In this document: positions 41,217 to 50,070 of the stretch, piece after piece
How the letters are laid out: every line of letters begins with the position of its first letter
Numbering within the stretch: the first letter of the stretch is position 1
Source of the DNA: Mycobacterium sp.
Lineage (GTDB): Bacteria; Actinomycetota; Actinomycetes; Mycobacteriales; Mycobacteriaceae
NCBI GenBank assembly: GCA_021732005.1
Contig: JAKFVT010000063.1
Location: 155,034-219,033 of the forward strand
DNA: 64,000 nucleotides
Reading direction: 5' to 3'
The notes under the pieces: model-generated
What the model saw: the letters and a program-made list of their open reading frames with translations, nothing else
The model's database searches: none
What the model was told of the DNA's origin: nothing
Made by a program: the position numbers and the translations under genes

Positions 41217-41633
41217 ATGACGTACTGGATCAACACCGTCAGCGCCGACCACGTTCAACGCGGTGTCGCCGGCGGCTTCACTCAGGCCAACCATGGCAAG
41301 CCGCACATGCTGCGCAAAATGGCCCGTGGCGATTGGATCATCTTCTACTCGCCGAAAACCGCACTCGAGCACGGGGAGTCGCTGCAGGCCTTCACCGCCA
41401 TCGGGCGGGTCACCGACGACGAGCCGTACCAGGAACACCCGTCGCACCCGTGGCGGCGCGCGATGGAGTTCCTGCCCTGCACGGCGACACCCATCCGGCC
41501 CCTGTTGGACCGGCTGGAGTTCATCGTCGATCCGCAGCGCTGGGGCTACAAGTTCCGGTTCGGGGTGTTCCGCATCGAGGAGCCCGATTTCCAGCTCATC
41601 CGCTCGGCGATGACCCAGCAGCTCGCAGCCTGA
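41217..41633 (+). CDS. EVE-domain protein (UPF0310 type)
   Basis: 138-residue single EVE domain, a PUA-like fold proposed to bind modified nucleobases. Seen: MTYWINTVSADHVQRGVAGGF, GDWIIFYSPKTALEHG, FTAIGRVTDDEPYQ, and WGYKFRFGVFRIEEPDFQLI at the end. Stand-alone EVE proteins of this form are common in actinobacteria; no adjacent defence gene suggests a defence role. ATG preceded by GAGG. Confidence 0.87.
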   Translation: MTYWINTVSADHVQRGVAGGFTQANHGKPHMLRKMARGDWIIFYSPKTALEHGESLQAFTAIGRVTDDEPYQEHPSHPWRRAMEFLPCTATPIRPLLDRLEFIVDPQRWGYKFRFGVFRIEEPDFQLIRSAMTQQLAA

Positions 41634-41658
41634 GCAACGCGCCGCGGGTAAGCTCGGG

Positions 41659-42627
41659 GTGGTGAGCAACCTCGAGACCGCTCCACGTGAAGTGCCCTGT
41701 AGTGCAACGACATTCGACGGCGTCGAAGTGCTGGAGCCCCGCGAGGTCCCGCTCGGCGGTCCTCGCGCACTTCCGGTGCGCCGGACCTTGCCCCAACGTG
41801 AGCGCTCGCTGGTCGGCGCTTGGTGTTTCGCCGACCACTACGGCCCGCACGACGTGCGCGAGGCCGCCGGCATGGATGTGCCCCCGCATCCGCACACCGG
41901 GCTGCAGACCGTCAGCTGGTTGTTCCGCGGAGAGATCGAGCACCGCGACAGCGCCGGTGTGCACCAGACCGTCCGCCCCGGCGAACTGAACCTGATGACC
42001 GCCGGGGCAGGGATCTGCCATTCGGAAGTGTCGGTGCCGTCGACCACGATCCTGCACGGCGCGCAGCTGTGGGTGGCACTGCCGGATTCGGACCGCAACA
42101 CCACCCGGGATTTCGATCACTATGTCCCCGAGCCGTTTACCCGTGGCGAAGCATCCATTCGGGTGTTCCTCGGTGAGCTGGCCGGCCAGCGCTCTCCGGT
42201 ACACACCTTCACACCGCTGCTCGGCGCCCAGGTCGAGTTGCCCGCCGGTTGCACCCTCGACGTCGACGTCGACCCGGCCTTCGAGCACGGCGTCCTGCTG
42301 GACCTCGGCCGGGTGGAGGTGGCCGGGCGGGTGCTCGAGTCAGGGCAGCTGGCCTACCTGGGAGCCGGGTCCACGACGCTGCGACTGCACAATGCGGCCG
42401 GCCTGGCCGCTCGGCTGCTGCTGCTGGGCGGGACGCCGTTCACCGAGGATCTGTTGATGTGGTGGAACTTTGTCGGCCGAAGTCACGACGAGATCGTCGA
42501 GTACCGCCGGCAGTGGCAGGACGGCGACGATCGCTTCGGCGCCGTCAGTGGGTACTCGGGTTCCGTCGCGCGGCTACCGGCACCCGCGCTACCCGCCATC
42601 CGATTGCGGCCCCGCCGCCGGACCTGA
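41659..42627 (+). CDS. Pirin-family protein
   Basis: 322-residue bicupin. Metal ligands of pirins visible: HPHTGLQTVSWLF (two His), the third His in IEHRDSAGVHQ or TAGAGICHSE and the Glu of HSE. Pirins act as quercetinases or redox-responsive regulators. GTG 41659 or GTG 41662 start. Followed after 8 nt by the small acetyltransferase-like gene. Confidence 0.88.
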   Translation: MVSNLETAPREVPCSATTFDGVEVLEPREVPLGGPRALPVRRTLPQRERSLVGAWCFADHYGPHDVREAAGMDVPPHPHTGLQTVSWLFRGEIEHRDSAGVHQTVRPGELNLMTAGAGICHSEVSVPSTTILHGAQLWVALPDSDRNTTRDFDHYVPEPFTRGEASIRVFLGELAGQRSPVHTFTPLLGAQVELPAGCTLDVDVDPAFEHGVLLDLGRVEVAGRVLESGQLAYLGAGSTTLRLHNAAGLAARLLLLGGTPFTEDLLMWWNFVGRSHDEIVEYRRQWQDGDDRFGAVSGYSGSVARLPAPALPAIRLRPRRRT

Positions 42628-42635
42628 GGAGTTCC

Positions 42636-42977
42636 ATGACTGAAGACAAGACCGGCGCCGAGGCCACCGTCACCGCCGGCAACGACCAGTTCACCATCGC
42701 CGTCGACGGCGAGCAGGTCGGCGTCGCCGACTACGTCGACCACGACGGTCAGCGCATCTTTCACCACACCGAAGTCGAAGACGCGTTCGAAGGACGAGGG
42801 TTGGCCAGCATCTTGGTCGGCGAGGCGCTGGCGGCCACCCGCGACGCGGGGCTGCGCATCGTGGCGGTGTGTCCGATGGTGGCGAAGTACATCGAGAAGC
42901 ATCGGAAGTTCGAGGATGTGACGGACCCTGCCACCGCGGATACCGAGCGCTACCTGCAGCAGGTGCTGAGTAGCTGA
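42636..42977 (+). CDS. Small GNAT-like N-acetyltransferase (YjdJ/GTL3B type)
   Basis: 113-residue minimal GNAT fold. Seen: VADYVDHDGQRIFHHTEVEDAFEGRGLASILVGEAL, split as beta strands then the acetyl-CoA pyrophosphate-binding GRGLAS, then RIVAVCPMVAKYIEKH. This motif set (HTEV ... GxGLA ... CPxxxxYIxKH) is typical of the COG2388 group. ATG 42636 has GAGGAG upstream. Substrate unknown. Confidence 0.86.
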   Translation: MTEDKTGAEATVTAGNDQFTIAVDGEQVGVADYVDHDGQRIFHHTEVEDAFEGRGLASILVGEALAATRDAGLRIVAVCPMVAKYIEKHRKFEDVTDPATADTERYLQQVLSS

Positions 42978-43003
42978 GGTGGGCGCCGCTATCGTGTGAC
43001 CTC

Positions 43004-43837
43004 GTGACGGATCTGGGCGGCTCGGCTGGCGCATCGCGGGCGTATCTGGTGACCGACGGCGACGTGCTGCTGCCCGGCCCGGCGGCGCAGGGGCCCTGGG
43101 GCCCGACGATCAGCGGTCACGTCGTGGGCGGCATTCTGGCTCGGGCGCTGGAACAGACGGGCGGCGCCCCGGAGTTCGTGCCTGCCCGGCTGACCGTGGA
43201 CCTGCTCCGGCCCACCGCGATCGCGCCCCTGGAAGTGCGCACCACTATGTGCCGCGAGGGCCGTCGCATCCGGTTGGTCGACGCCGAACTGATCCAGAAC
43301 GACACGGTGGTGTCCCGGGCCAGCGCGATGTTCCTGCGCCGCGGCGAGCACCCGGCCGGCGACATCTGGTCCTCGCCGGTGACGATGCCACCGCTGCCGC
43401 CGGATCCCGGTCCGCTGCCCGACGACCTGATGATGTTCGTTTGGGGCTACGGGGGCCAGGGCGAGTCCGGCGGTGCGATGGCCTTCACCGAATGGCACGA
43501 CGCCACCGGTCCCAAGTACGCCTGGATCCGGCAGGTCCGGGCGCTGGTCGACGGCGAAGTCACCTCCCCGTTCGTCACCGTGGCGATGGCCGCTGACGCG
43601 GCCAGTGCGACATCCCATTGGGGCACAGGCGGTTTGCGCTACATCAACGCCGATTACACGCTGACCCTGGCTCGCGAGCCGGTCGGGGACTACATCGGGC
43701 TGGCGGCCACGTCGCACAACAGCAACGACGGGATCGCGTGCGGTGCGGTCGCAGTGTTCGACAAACACGGTCAGATCGGAAACGCGATCACCGTCGGCTT
43801 GGTGAACCCGGTCGAATCGTTCCACCCCAGGGCGTAG
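43004..43837 (+). CDS. Double-hotdog acyl-CoA thioesterase-like protein
   Basis: 277-residue protein with two hotdog repeats of the 4HBT_3/TesB-like type. Seen: WGPTISGHVVGGILARALEQ, LTVDLLRPTAIAPLEVRT in the first half and TSHWGTGGLRYINADYTLTL, ATSHNSNDGIACGAVAVFD in the second. Common in mycobacteria; takes part in acyl-CoA hydrolysis. GTG start. The pseudogene that follows begins 10 nt after its stop. Confidence 0.84.
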   Translation: MTDLGGSAGASRAYLVTDGDVLLPGPAAQGPWGPTISGHVVGGILARALEQTGGAPEFVPARLTVDLLRPTAIAPLEVRTTMCREGRRIRLVDAELIQNDTVVSRASAMFLRRGEHPAGDIWSSPVTMPPLPPDPGPLPDDLMMFVWGYGGQGESGGAMAFTEWHDATGPKYAWIRQVRALVDGEVTSPFVTVAMAADAASATSHWGTGGLRYINADYTLTLAREPVGDYIGLAATSHNSNDGIACGAVAVFDKHGQIGNAITVGLVNPVESFHPRA

Positions 43838-43847
43838 AACGGTTCGA

Positions 43848-44118
43848 TTGAATTGGTTCGTTGACATCTCGGTCCCCTGCAGACCGGCATCGCGTCGGAC
43901 CCGCCGGGGCACCTCCCCGAGATCGACCGGCACCCCACTACGCGTCGATCATCTGGGAAGGTCACCGCGCCGGACGCACGGTCGGCTACTCGCATCTCGA
44001 GAAGCTGCACACCCTGGAGTCCTTGCCGTCCAACGGCTTTGAGGTGGCGTGCTTCTCGGTGACGGTTCGCGCGGCGTCGGCGGGTTGGACCCGCGCGGTC
44101 GCGATCCTCGACGACTGA
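43848..44118 (+). pseudogene. Cyclase-family (kynurenine formamidase-like) pseudogene, frameshifted and internally deleted
   Basis: Three pieces of one cyclase-family protein in three frames. TTG 43848 begins MNWFVDISVP; a C-run of four (43874-43877) appears one base short. In the next frame from 43877, LQTGIASDPPGHLPEIDRH follows, the family's N-terminal signature. From about 43921, a third frame ending at 44118 gives IIWEGHRAGRTVGYSHLEKL and then ASAGWTRAVAILDD, the family's C-terminus. The central ~150 residues with the catalytic His motif (HxGTHxDxP) are missing. Intact relatives are ~250 residues. Not functional as an enzyme. Confidence 0.75.
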
Positions 44119-44127
44119 CCCGATTGG

Positions 44128-44403
44128 TCAGGGCCAGGGCCCGCCGACCGGCGGGCCGCCGCCGCGCGGCGACTGGTTCTGCAGAATCCCCAGGCAGGTT
44201 CCCATCGACTTGCCCGGAATGCACGGGATGCCACCCACACTCGGGACACCGTTGGCCACGTAACACTGTCCGGTGATCGGGTCGGCCAGATGCCCGGTGG
44301 GGCAGGCATTGGCCGGGGCGGCGACGACGACGGGCGCGGCGACGAACAGCGCGCCACATGCGGCGGCCATCAACGCCCTCGAGATCCGCACCCGCACAGC
44401 CAT
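44128..44403 (-). CDS. Small secreted Cys-containing protein
   Basis: 91 residues with a Sec signal peptide (basic start MAVRVRISRAL, hydrophobic AAACGALFVAAPVVVAAP, cleavage near ANA). The mature ~60 residues hold Cys in ACPTGH, QCYV, PCIPGK and TCLG, likely two disulphides, and a Gly/Pro-rich end. No domain recognised. Convergent with the pseudogene. Confidence 0.75.
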   Translation of the reverse strand: MAVRVRISRALMAAACGALFVAAPVVVAAPANACPTGHLADPITGQCYVANGVPSVGGIPCIPGKSMGTCLGILQNQSPRGGGPPVGGPWP

Positions 44404-44430
44404 GGCTGTGAGCTTACTGCGAGCGGCGTC

Positions 44431-45174
44431 TCAGCCGACCAAGATCGGACGGCCGAACTGGGTTCGCATGCCGGGGGAGTAGAGCGCCCGCAGCGGTTCC
44501 CCGGCCGTGCGTACCCCGGCAGCTGCGACCAGTTCGTCGTCGAGGTCCACCAGCCGCGCCGAATGCAGAGTCCACGGGCCGTGGTAGTTGGGCACCCACC
44601 AGGTCCGGCCGGCCTTTCGGGTGTGGGCGCCCCAGCGCGCGGTCAGCCAGGTCTCCAACGCGGTCGGCTCGACCGGCTCGCCCGGGCGCACGGTCACCCG
44701 GCTGCGCAGCCCTCGCTGCGGCCAGCGCCGGACACTGTCGTAGCTGATCTGTTCCGATGTTCGGGTGATTCGCATGCGGGCCCAGGTGTAGGGGATTCCC
44801 ATGGCTATGCGGATCGCCGGAACCACCGCCAGCCGTGCGGCTTCCAGCGACCGGAACAGCACGCCGTGCCGGCCTGCGTCGTCCACCGAATAGAGCCGCA
44901 CGTTGGTTTCGGCGAAGGAACCGAAGTACGGCACCGGCGGGGTCGGACCGACTGCGGTGTAACCCATCCGGAACGGCACCAGCCCGACGTACGTCACGCC
45001 CTCGAACACATCCGGACGCGCGCCGGCCGGGTAGAGGTTCGCGATATCGGCCGGTCGCACCGGCCAGTGCACGAACGTCAGGTCCAGCCAGCTCTGGTCG
45101 AACCACACCCGCCCCCGCAGGGGCGGGGCGGCGACGGGGTAGCCCGCCAGCGGGTCCGAGCCCTGCGGGCTCAC
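44431..45174 (-). CDS. DUF2071 (YqjF-like) family protein
   Basis: 247 residues. Seen: QSWLDLTFVHWPVRPADIAN, GVTYVGLVPFRMGY, FAETNVRLYSVD, and GPWTLHSARLVDLDDELV near the C-terminus, the usual DUF2071 blocks. Function unknown; the fold is related to acetoacetate decarboxylase-like barrels (inference). GTG 45174 overlaps the permease stop (GTGA), which makes this the fourth gene of the operon headed by the nitrilase. Confidence 0.85.
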   Translation of the reverse strand: MSPQGSDPLAGYPVAAPPLRGRVWFDQSWLDLTFVHWPVRPADIANLYPAGARPDVFEGVTYVGLVPFRMGYTAVGPTPPVPYFGSFAETNVRLYSVDDAGRHGVLFRSLEAARLAVVPAIRIAMGIPYTWARMRITRTSEQISYDSVRRWPQRGLRSRVTVRPGEPVEPTALETWLTARWGAHTRKAGRTWWVPNYHGPWTLHSARLVDLDDELVAAAGVRTAGEPLRALYSPGMRTQFGRPILVG

Positions 45175-46514
45175 TCGTATTCCAGGTCCAACACCGGGGT
45201 GGGCCGCCGGAACCCGTGAGTGACCACCAACAGCCAGACGAATCCTATTGCGAGCCAGATCAACCCGATCGTCAGCGCGCTACCCGACAGGCTGGTCCAC
45301 AGCCAGGCGGTGAGCAGGAACCCGATCACCGGAGCGATCACGTTGAGCAGGATGTTGCGTTCCCGCATGTCGACGAAGTAGTGCTTGATCACCGACAGGT
45401 TCACCACCGAGAACGCCACCAGCGCGCCGAAACTGACGACCGATGCCAGGATCGTCAGATCGATCCAGATCGCGAGCAGCGAGATGACGCTGACCGTCAG
45501 AATGGCGTAGACCGGGGTGCTGTACTTGGCGGACACATGCCCGAACACCTTGCGGGGCAGGATGCCGTCGCGGCCCATTGCGTACAGGATTCGGGCGACC
45601 GACGCCTGCGAGGTCAGCGCCGAACCCAGCGCACCGGCCACGTACGCCGCGGTGAAGAACGTGTTGACGAACGCCCCGCCCGCGGCCAGCATCACGTCGG
45701 TCGAACCGGTGTCCACGTCGGCGAATTTGTTGGAAGGGAACACCAGCTGCGACACGTAGGACAGCAGGATGAAGATGATTCCCGAAACGATCGTCGCGAT
45801 CATGATCGCCTGCGGCACTGTGCGTTTGGCGTCGCGTGCCTCCTCCGACAGTGTGGAGACGGCGTCGAACCCGAGGAACGACAGACACAGGATCGCCGCG
45901 CCGGCCAGGATCGGGCTCATGCCGCCCGCTGTGCCATCACCGGTGAAAGGCGCCATCAGGTCGACGGTTCCGTAGCCGGTGGTCTTGGCGATCGCGAGGG
46001 CGACGAACACCACGATGAAGATCGCCTGGATGGCGATGATGAGGAAGTTGGCCCTCGCGACGGACACGATGCCGATGATGTTGAGCACCGTGACGATCGC
46101 TATCGACACGAGGACGATGACCCACGCGGGCAGCGCAGGCACCGCCGCGTTCAGGTAGAGCCCGATGACCAGATAGTTCAGCATCGGCAGGAACAGGTAG
46201 TCCAGCAGCAGCGACCACCCGGCCAGGAAGCCGACGGGTGCGCCGAAAGTGCGCTGCGTATAGGTGTATGCCGAACCGGCGACCGGAATCGCCGCCGCCA
46301 TCCGCGCGTAGGACAGCGCGGTGAACACCATCGTGATGAGCGTGACGATGTAAGCCAGCGGCAGCCGCCCGCCCGAGGTCTCGGTGACGATGCCGTAGGT
46401 GGTGAACACCGTCAGCGGGACCATGTAGACCAAGCCGAACAGCACCAGCGACGGCAGGCCCAGCGCTCGTTTCAGGTGCCCCTCGTGGGGGCCGGTGATG
46501 AATTCCGCGGTCAT
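45171..46514 (-). CDS. APC-superfamily amino acid/amine permease
   Basis: 447 residues, about twelve transmembrane helices. N-terminal signature LPSLVLFGLVYMVPLTVF, GGRLPLAYIVTLITMVFTAL, and AGSAYTYTQRTFGAPVGFLAG; FLGFDAVSTLSEEARDAKRT is the conserved TM6-loop segment. Likely imports an amine, amide or amino acid that the two upstream hydrolases degrade. ATG overlaps the amidohydrolase stop (ATGA). Confidence 0.9.
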   Translation of the reverse strand: MTAEFITGPHEGHLKRALGLPSLVLFGLVYMVPLTVFTTYGIVTETSGGRLPLAYIVTLITMVFTALSYARMAAAIPVAGSAYTYTQRTFGAPVGFLAGWSLLLDYLFLPMLNYLVIGLYLNAAVPALPAWVIVLVSIAIVTVLNIIGIVSVARANFLIIAIQAIFIVVFVALAIAKTTGYGTVDLMAPFTGDGTAGGMSPILAGAAILCLSFLGFDAVSTLSEEARDAKRTVPQAIMIATIVSGIIFILLSYVSQLVFPSNKFADVDTGSTDVMLAAGGAFVNTFFTAAYVAGALGSALTSQASVARILYAMGRDGILPRKVFGHVSAKYSTPVYAILTVSVISLLAIWIDLTILASVVSFGALVAFSVVNLSVIKHYFVDMRERNILLNVIAPVIGFLLTAWLWTSLSGSALTIGLIWLAIGFVWLLVVTHGFRRPTPVLDLEYE

Positions 46515-48142
46515 GGTCGTACCTTTCCTTCGTCAGCCCGGTAGGCCTGCGCACCGCGCAAGTATGTGGCGCGGATGCCCACGCCCGGCAGATCCAGCGG
46601 CGGTGTGTTCCGCGGATCCTGGTCGAGCCACACCAGGTCGGCGCTTGCGCCGGGAGTGATCACTCCCCAGGCGTTTTCGGCATAGGCCTGGTAGGCAACG
46701 GCACCGGTGTACGACGACAGCGCCCGCTCGATCGGCACGATCTCGTGCGGCGTCCAACCGCCTTCCGGCTGGCCTTCGGCGGTGAGCCGGGAGGTCGCCA
46801 CGGCGATGCCGTCCAGTGGGGCGCCCGAGGACACCGGCCAGTCCGAGCCGAACGCCAGCGCCGCACCGGATTGGTTCAGCGTTTGCATCTGGTACTGCCG
46901 GTCGCTGCGTTCCACGCCGAGCCGGGGAATGGTCAGCACCGTCATCAACGCATCCATCTGCGCCCACAGCGGCTGCATGTTGGGGATGACGCCAAGCTCC
47001 GCGAACCGGCCGATATCGGTGTCGTCCACCAGCTGGACGTGGGCGATCACCGGCCTGCGGTCGCGAATCCCGTTGCGCGACACGGTGTACTCGATGGCGT
47101 CGAGGGCCTGGCGGACTGCTGCGTCACCGATGGCGTGGATGTGAATCTGCAGCCCGAGTTCGTCGACGCGGCGGGCCGCGTCCGCCAGCGAGTCGCCCTC
47201 CCAGTTGGTCATGCCGTGGCTGTGAAGCCCCGAGCAGTACGGCGCCAGCAGCGCACCCGTCTCGTTCTCGACCACACCGTCGGCGAAGAACTTCACCGTG
47301 TTCGCCGTCAGCAGCGGCGAGCCCGCCTCCTCGACCGCTCGCCGCGAGGCCGCGAATTGCTCGATCTGCGAATCGAAGTGCCGCGGGTCGGCGTACAACG
47401 CGAGGTTGAACCGCATGCGCAGTGCACCTTGGCGAGCCGCCTCGACATAGGTGGCGACGTCACCGGGTTCGACCCAGGCGTCCTGCACCCAGGTGACACC
47501 GCGAGCCAGGTAGTAGTCGGCGGCCGTGCCGAGCGCACCGATGCGCTGCCGCTCGTCGCGGGGCGGCATCACGTTCATCACCAAATCCGTTGCGCCCCAC
47601 TCGCGTAACGTACCCAGCACCGAGCCGTCGGGCCGGCGGGGGATCTCGCCGAGAACCGGGTCAGGTGTGTCGGCGGTGATGCCGGCGCGCTCGATCGCCG
47701 CGGTGTTGCACCACAGGGTGTGGTAATCCCAGGCCCGCAGCACCACCGGGCGGTCCGGCACCGCGGCGTCGAGCCACCGGGCATCGAACAGTCCGCCCTC
47801 GGCCAGGCTGCCGTCGTACGACGCGCCGACGATCCATTCCTCGTCCGGGTGTTCCTCGGCGTAAACCTTGACCGCAGTGACGATTTCGTCGATCGTGCCG
47901 CAGCCACGAACCGGCGGACCGACTGCTTCCAGCCCGCCGTACAGCGGATGCGCGTGGCCGTCGCCGAAGGACGGCATCAGGAACCCGCCGTCGAGGTCGA
48001 CGTGCTGACAGTCCACGCCGGCAGCCAGTTCCCGGGCTTGCGCGCCCAGCGCACGGACGACCCCGTCGATCACCAGGAGGGCATCGGACTCCTGCCCCGC
48101 ACCGGTCCACACCACACCGCCGGTGAAGAGCGTCGAGCTCAT
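46511..48142 (-). CDS. Amidohydrolase family protein (YtcJ-like)
   Basis: 543-residue metal-dependent amidohydrolase. Seen: FGDGHAHPLYGG (HxH metal site), VKFFADGVVENETGALL, IHAIGDAAVRQALDAIE with the next His, AHVQLVDDTDIGR, and FGSDWPVSSGAPL with the catalytic Asp; SADLVWLDQDP ends the small barrel. YtcJ-like enzymes cleave formamides, amides or cyclic amides. Coupled by ATGA overlaps to the nitrilase upstream and the permease downstream. Confidence 0.91.
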   Translation of the reverse strand: MSSTLFTGGVVWTGAGQESDALLVIDGVVRALGAQARELAAGVDCQHVDLDGGFLMPSFGDGHAHPLYGGLEAVGPPVRGCGTIDEIVTAVKVYAEEHPDEEWIVGASYDGSLAEGGLFDARWLDAAVPDRPVVLRAWDYHTLWCNTAAIERAGITADTPDPVLGEIPRRPDGSVLGTLREWGATDLVMNVMPPRDERQRIGALGTAADYYLARGVTWVQDAWVEPGDVATYVEAARQGALRMRFNLALYADPRHFDSQIEQFAASRRAVEEAGSPLLTANTVKFFADGVVENETGALLAPYCSGLHSHGMTNWEGDSLADAARRVDELGLQIHIHAIGDAAVRQALDAIEYTVSRNGIRDRRPVIAHVQLVDDTDIGRFAELGVIPNMQPLWAQMDALMTVLTIPRLGVERSDRQYQMQTLNQSGAALAFGSDWPVSSGAPLDGIAVATSRLTAEGQPEGGWTPHEIVPIERALSSYTGAVAYQAYAENAWGVITPGASADLVWLDQDPRNTPPLDLPGVGIRATYLRGAQAYRADEGKVRP

Positions 48143-49122
48143 TTGACCACCGCCGTCGCCTCGTGACCGGCGCCGTAGGGCTCGTCGGCGACGACGGGCC
48201 GGGTCAACGCCGCGTAGGTGTCAGGCCGACGGGTCAGCAGGAAGGGGAAGAGCTCCAACCAATCTCGGCGCTGGTCGAGGTCGAGGTCCGCGATCAGGAC
48301 GGCCTCCTCGTCGCGCGGTGCCTGCACCAGTATCCGGCCGTAGGGGTCGGAGATGAAGGAGGAGCCGTAGAACGTCACAGTCCCTTCGTCGCCGACGCGA
48401 TTGGGCACCACCATGAACAAGCCGCTGTTGATGCCGTTGGCCACGATGACCTGCTGCCACAGCGGCCGGGTGTCGAAGTCGGGGAAGACCGGCTCGGATC
48501 CGATGGCGGTGGGGTAGACGACCACCTCGGCACCGGCGAGCGAGTAGTTCCGCGCGACCTCGGGAAACCATTCGTCCCAGCAGGTCGGCATGCCGATGCG
48601 AGCGTCCAGTCCGTCCGGCGCGTAGACCGGGTACGGGTCGGCGTCGGGGCCGGGCCGGAAGTAGGTGTCTTCGTAGTAGCCGGCCGAGATCGGGATGTGC
48701 AGCTTGCGGGTCCGCCCCACGAGTTCGCCGTCGGGGGAGACCAGGATCGCGGTGTTGTAGCCCAGGCCGTCGCGCGTATCGGGCGTGCGTTCGTAGAGCG
48801 AGGCGTGCACGAAGATCCCGTTGGCCCGCGCCGCGCTTGCCGCCAGGTCGAAGGTGGGACCGTTCTCCAGATCCTCGGCCAGGGCCGCGGGGTTGGCGCC
48901 GGCCGGGCGGTCTGCCGGATAGCGCAGCAGGGTGATCTCGGGCAGGAAGACCACCGACGCACCCTCAGCGGCAGCGGTGTCGATGCCTGCACGCACCGTT
49001 GCGACGAGTTCCACACGGTCCGGTCGCCAGCGGTGCTGGACCAGGCCGACCCGCAGCGGGGGCCGCTGCGATGGCGCCGACCGGGAGAGCGGTTCGGCCG
49101 CTCGGACAGTCAGGGTGATCAT
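48139..49122 (-). CDS. Carbon-nitrogen hydrolase (nitrilase superfamily)
   Basis: 327 residues. Catalytic triad visible: Glu in FLPEITLLRYP, Lys in RKLHIPI, Cys in PTCWDEWFPE. The YYEDTYFRPG and CWDEWFPE blocks match the N-carbamoylputrescine amidase (AguB)-like branch. Probably hydrolyses an amide or carbamoyl substrate in step with the adjacent amidohydrolase and permease. First gene of the operon, 8 nt from the inverted repeat at 49130-49154. Confidence 0.9.
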   Translation of the reverse strand: MITLTVRAAEPLSRSAPSQRPPLRVGLVQHRWRPDRVELVATVRAGIDTAAAEGASVVFLPEITLLRYPADRPAGANPAALAEDLENGPTFDLAASAARANGIFVHASLYERTPDTRDGLGYNTAILVSPDGELVGRTRKLHIPISAGYYEDTYFRPGPDADPYPVYAPDGLDARIGMPTCWDEWFPEVARNYSLAGAEVVVYPTAIGSEPVFPDFDTRPLWQQVIVANGINSGLFMVVPNRVGDEGTVTFYGSSFISDPYGRILVQAPRDEEAVLIADLDLDQRRDWLELFPFLLTRRPDTYAALTRPVVADEPYGAGHEATAVVK

Positions 49123-49129
49123 CGAACTC

Positions 49130-49154
49130 CTAAAACGAATCTATTTCGTTTTAG
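49130..49154. promoter_or_regulatory. Inverted-repeat operator between nitrilase operon and TetR gene
   Basis: Perfect 10-nt arms CTAAAACGAA (49130-49139) and TTCGTTTTAG (49145-49154) with spacer TCTAT. Lies in the 76-bp divergent region: 8 nt before the nitrilase ATG (49122) and 45 nt before the TetR ATG (49199). AT-rich in context. Position and symmetry strongly suggest the binding site of the adjacent TetR regulator, controlling both sides. Confidence 0.85.
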
Positions 49155-49198
49155 TGTGAACTGGCTCATAATCCTTCGCAAGAGGAAGAGAGACTTTG

Positions 49199-49804
49199 AT
49201 GGGCCGCCCGCCGACACCGCTGTTGTCGACCGACCGGATCGCGTCGGCCGCCATGGACCTGGTGCGTGCCACCGGCGAATTCACCATGCCCGACCTGGCG
49301 CGGAAATTGCAGGTCAGTCCGTCATCGCTGTACAACCACGTGTCAGGCCGCGGCCAGATCGTCGAGCTGCTGCGGGAGCGCGCGATGTCCGAGGTGCAAC
49401 TTCCCGACGACCAGCCGGACCGCCCCTGGGCTGAGGCGGTCGCCGACATCCTGCGCTCCTACCGCCGCAGTTACGCCCGGTATCCGCGGCTGATTCCCCT
49501 GCTGACCGCCTACGCCGTGAACAGCAGCCACGCCATCCGGATGTACAACATGTTGGCGGTGACCCTGCACCGCGCGGGGTTCGACGCCGCCGACACCCTG
49601 CGGGCCATCACCTTGATGGACTGCTTCGTGCTGGGGTCCGCACTGGATCTGGCCGCGCCGGAGGAGCCGTGGGAATCGGGTGCCGAGGTCGGGCCTGAGC
49701 TGGCCGCCGCGCTGGCGACCGGTGCGCCCAAGCCCGCGCGGGCCGACGACGCATTCGAGTACGGGTTGGCAGTGCTGCTGCGCGGCCTCACCCCACGCGG
49801 CTAA
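49199..49804 (+). CDS. TetR-family regulator of the nitrilase operon
   Basis: 201 residues. HTH is short and typical of the TetR/TetR_C subgroup: MPDLARKLQVSPSSLYNHVSGRGQIVELL. The LYNHV recognition helix matches TetR proper. ATG 49199 preceded by AGAGGAAGAGAG; a TTG at 49196 is a minor alternative. Its stop overlaps the convergent YdeI-like gene by 4 bp. The palindrome at 49130-49154 is its likely operator. Confidence 0.87.
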   Translation: MGRPPTPLLSTDRIASAAMDLVRATGEFTMPDLARKLQVSPSSLYNHVSGRGQIVELLRERAMSEVQLPDDQPDRPWAEAVADILRSYRRSYARYPRLIPLLTAYAVNSSHAIRMYNMLAVTLHRAGFDAADTLRAITLMDCFVLGSALDLAAPEEPWESGAEVGPELAAALATGAPKPARADDAFEYGLAVLLRGLTPRG

Positions 49805-50070
49805 GCCTTGCCGGTTCGCTCGCGGTGCTTGCAGCCCGGCCAGCAACAGGGCCGGCGCATACCTTCTTCCAGCTCCTCCTGGGTCCGGCGGATTCGCCGC
49901 TCGCGAGTCTTCTGCTGCTTGGCGTCCTCGACCCAGCAGATGAACTCGTTGCGCGCCAGGGGCGTGATGTCGTTCCAGGCCGCCAGCGCGGTGTCGTTGC
50001 CCAGCAGCGCAGTCCGCAAATCTGCCGGAAGCTCGTGTACCACTCCGCCGGGGACCGTTTGCGTGCCCAT
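49801..50070 (-). CDS. YdeI/OmdA-family small protein
   Basis: 89 residues. Seen: VVHELPADLRTALLGNDTALAAW, ITPLARNEFICWVEDAKQQKTRERRI: the conserved YdeI/OmpD-associated domain with the W-x2-L-x2-LxRxEFIxWVExAK pattern. The end has a Cys/His group (CCWPGCKHRE) that could bind metal. Function unknown (bacteriocin-resistance protein homologues). ATG 50070. Confidence 0.82.
   Translation of the reverse strand: MGTQTVPGGVVHELPADLRTALLGNDTALAAWNDITPLARNEFICWVEDAKQQKTRERRIRRTQEELEEGMRRPCCWPGCKHRERTGKA

Noticed and set aside
44835..46544. 569-codon open frame antisense to the permease and DUF2071 genes
   Set aside because: Arg/Asp/His/Gln-rich low-complexity translation typical of an antisense shadow.
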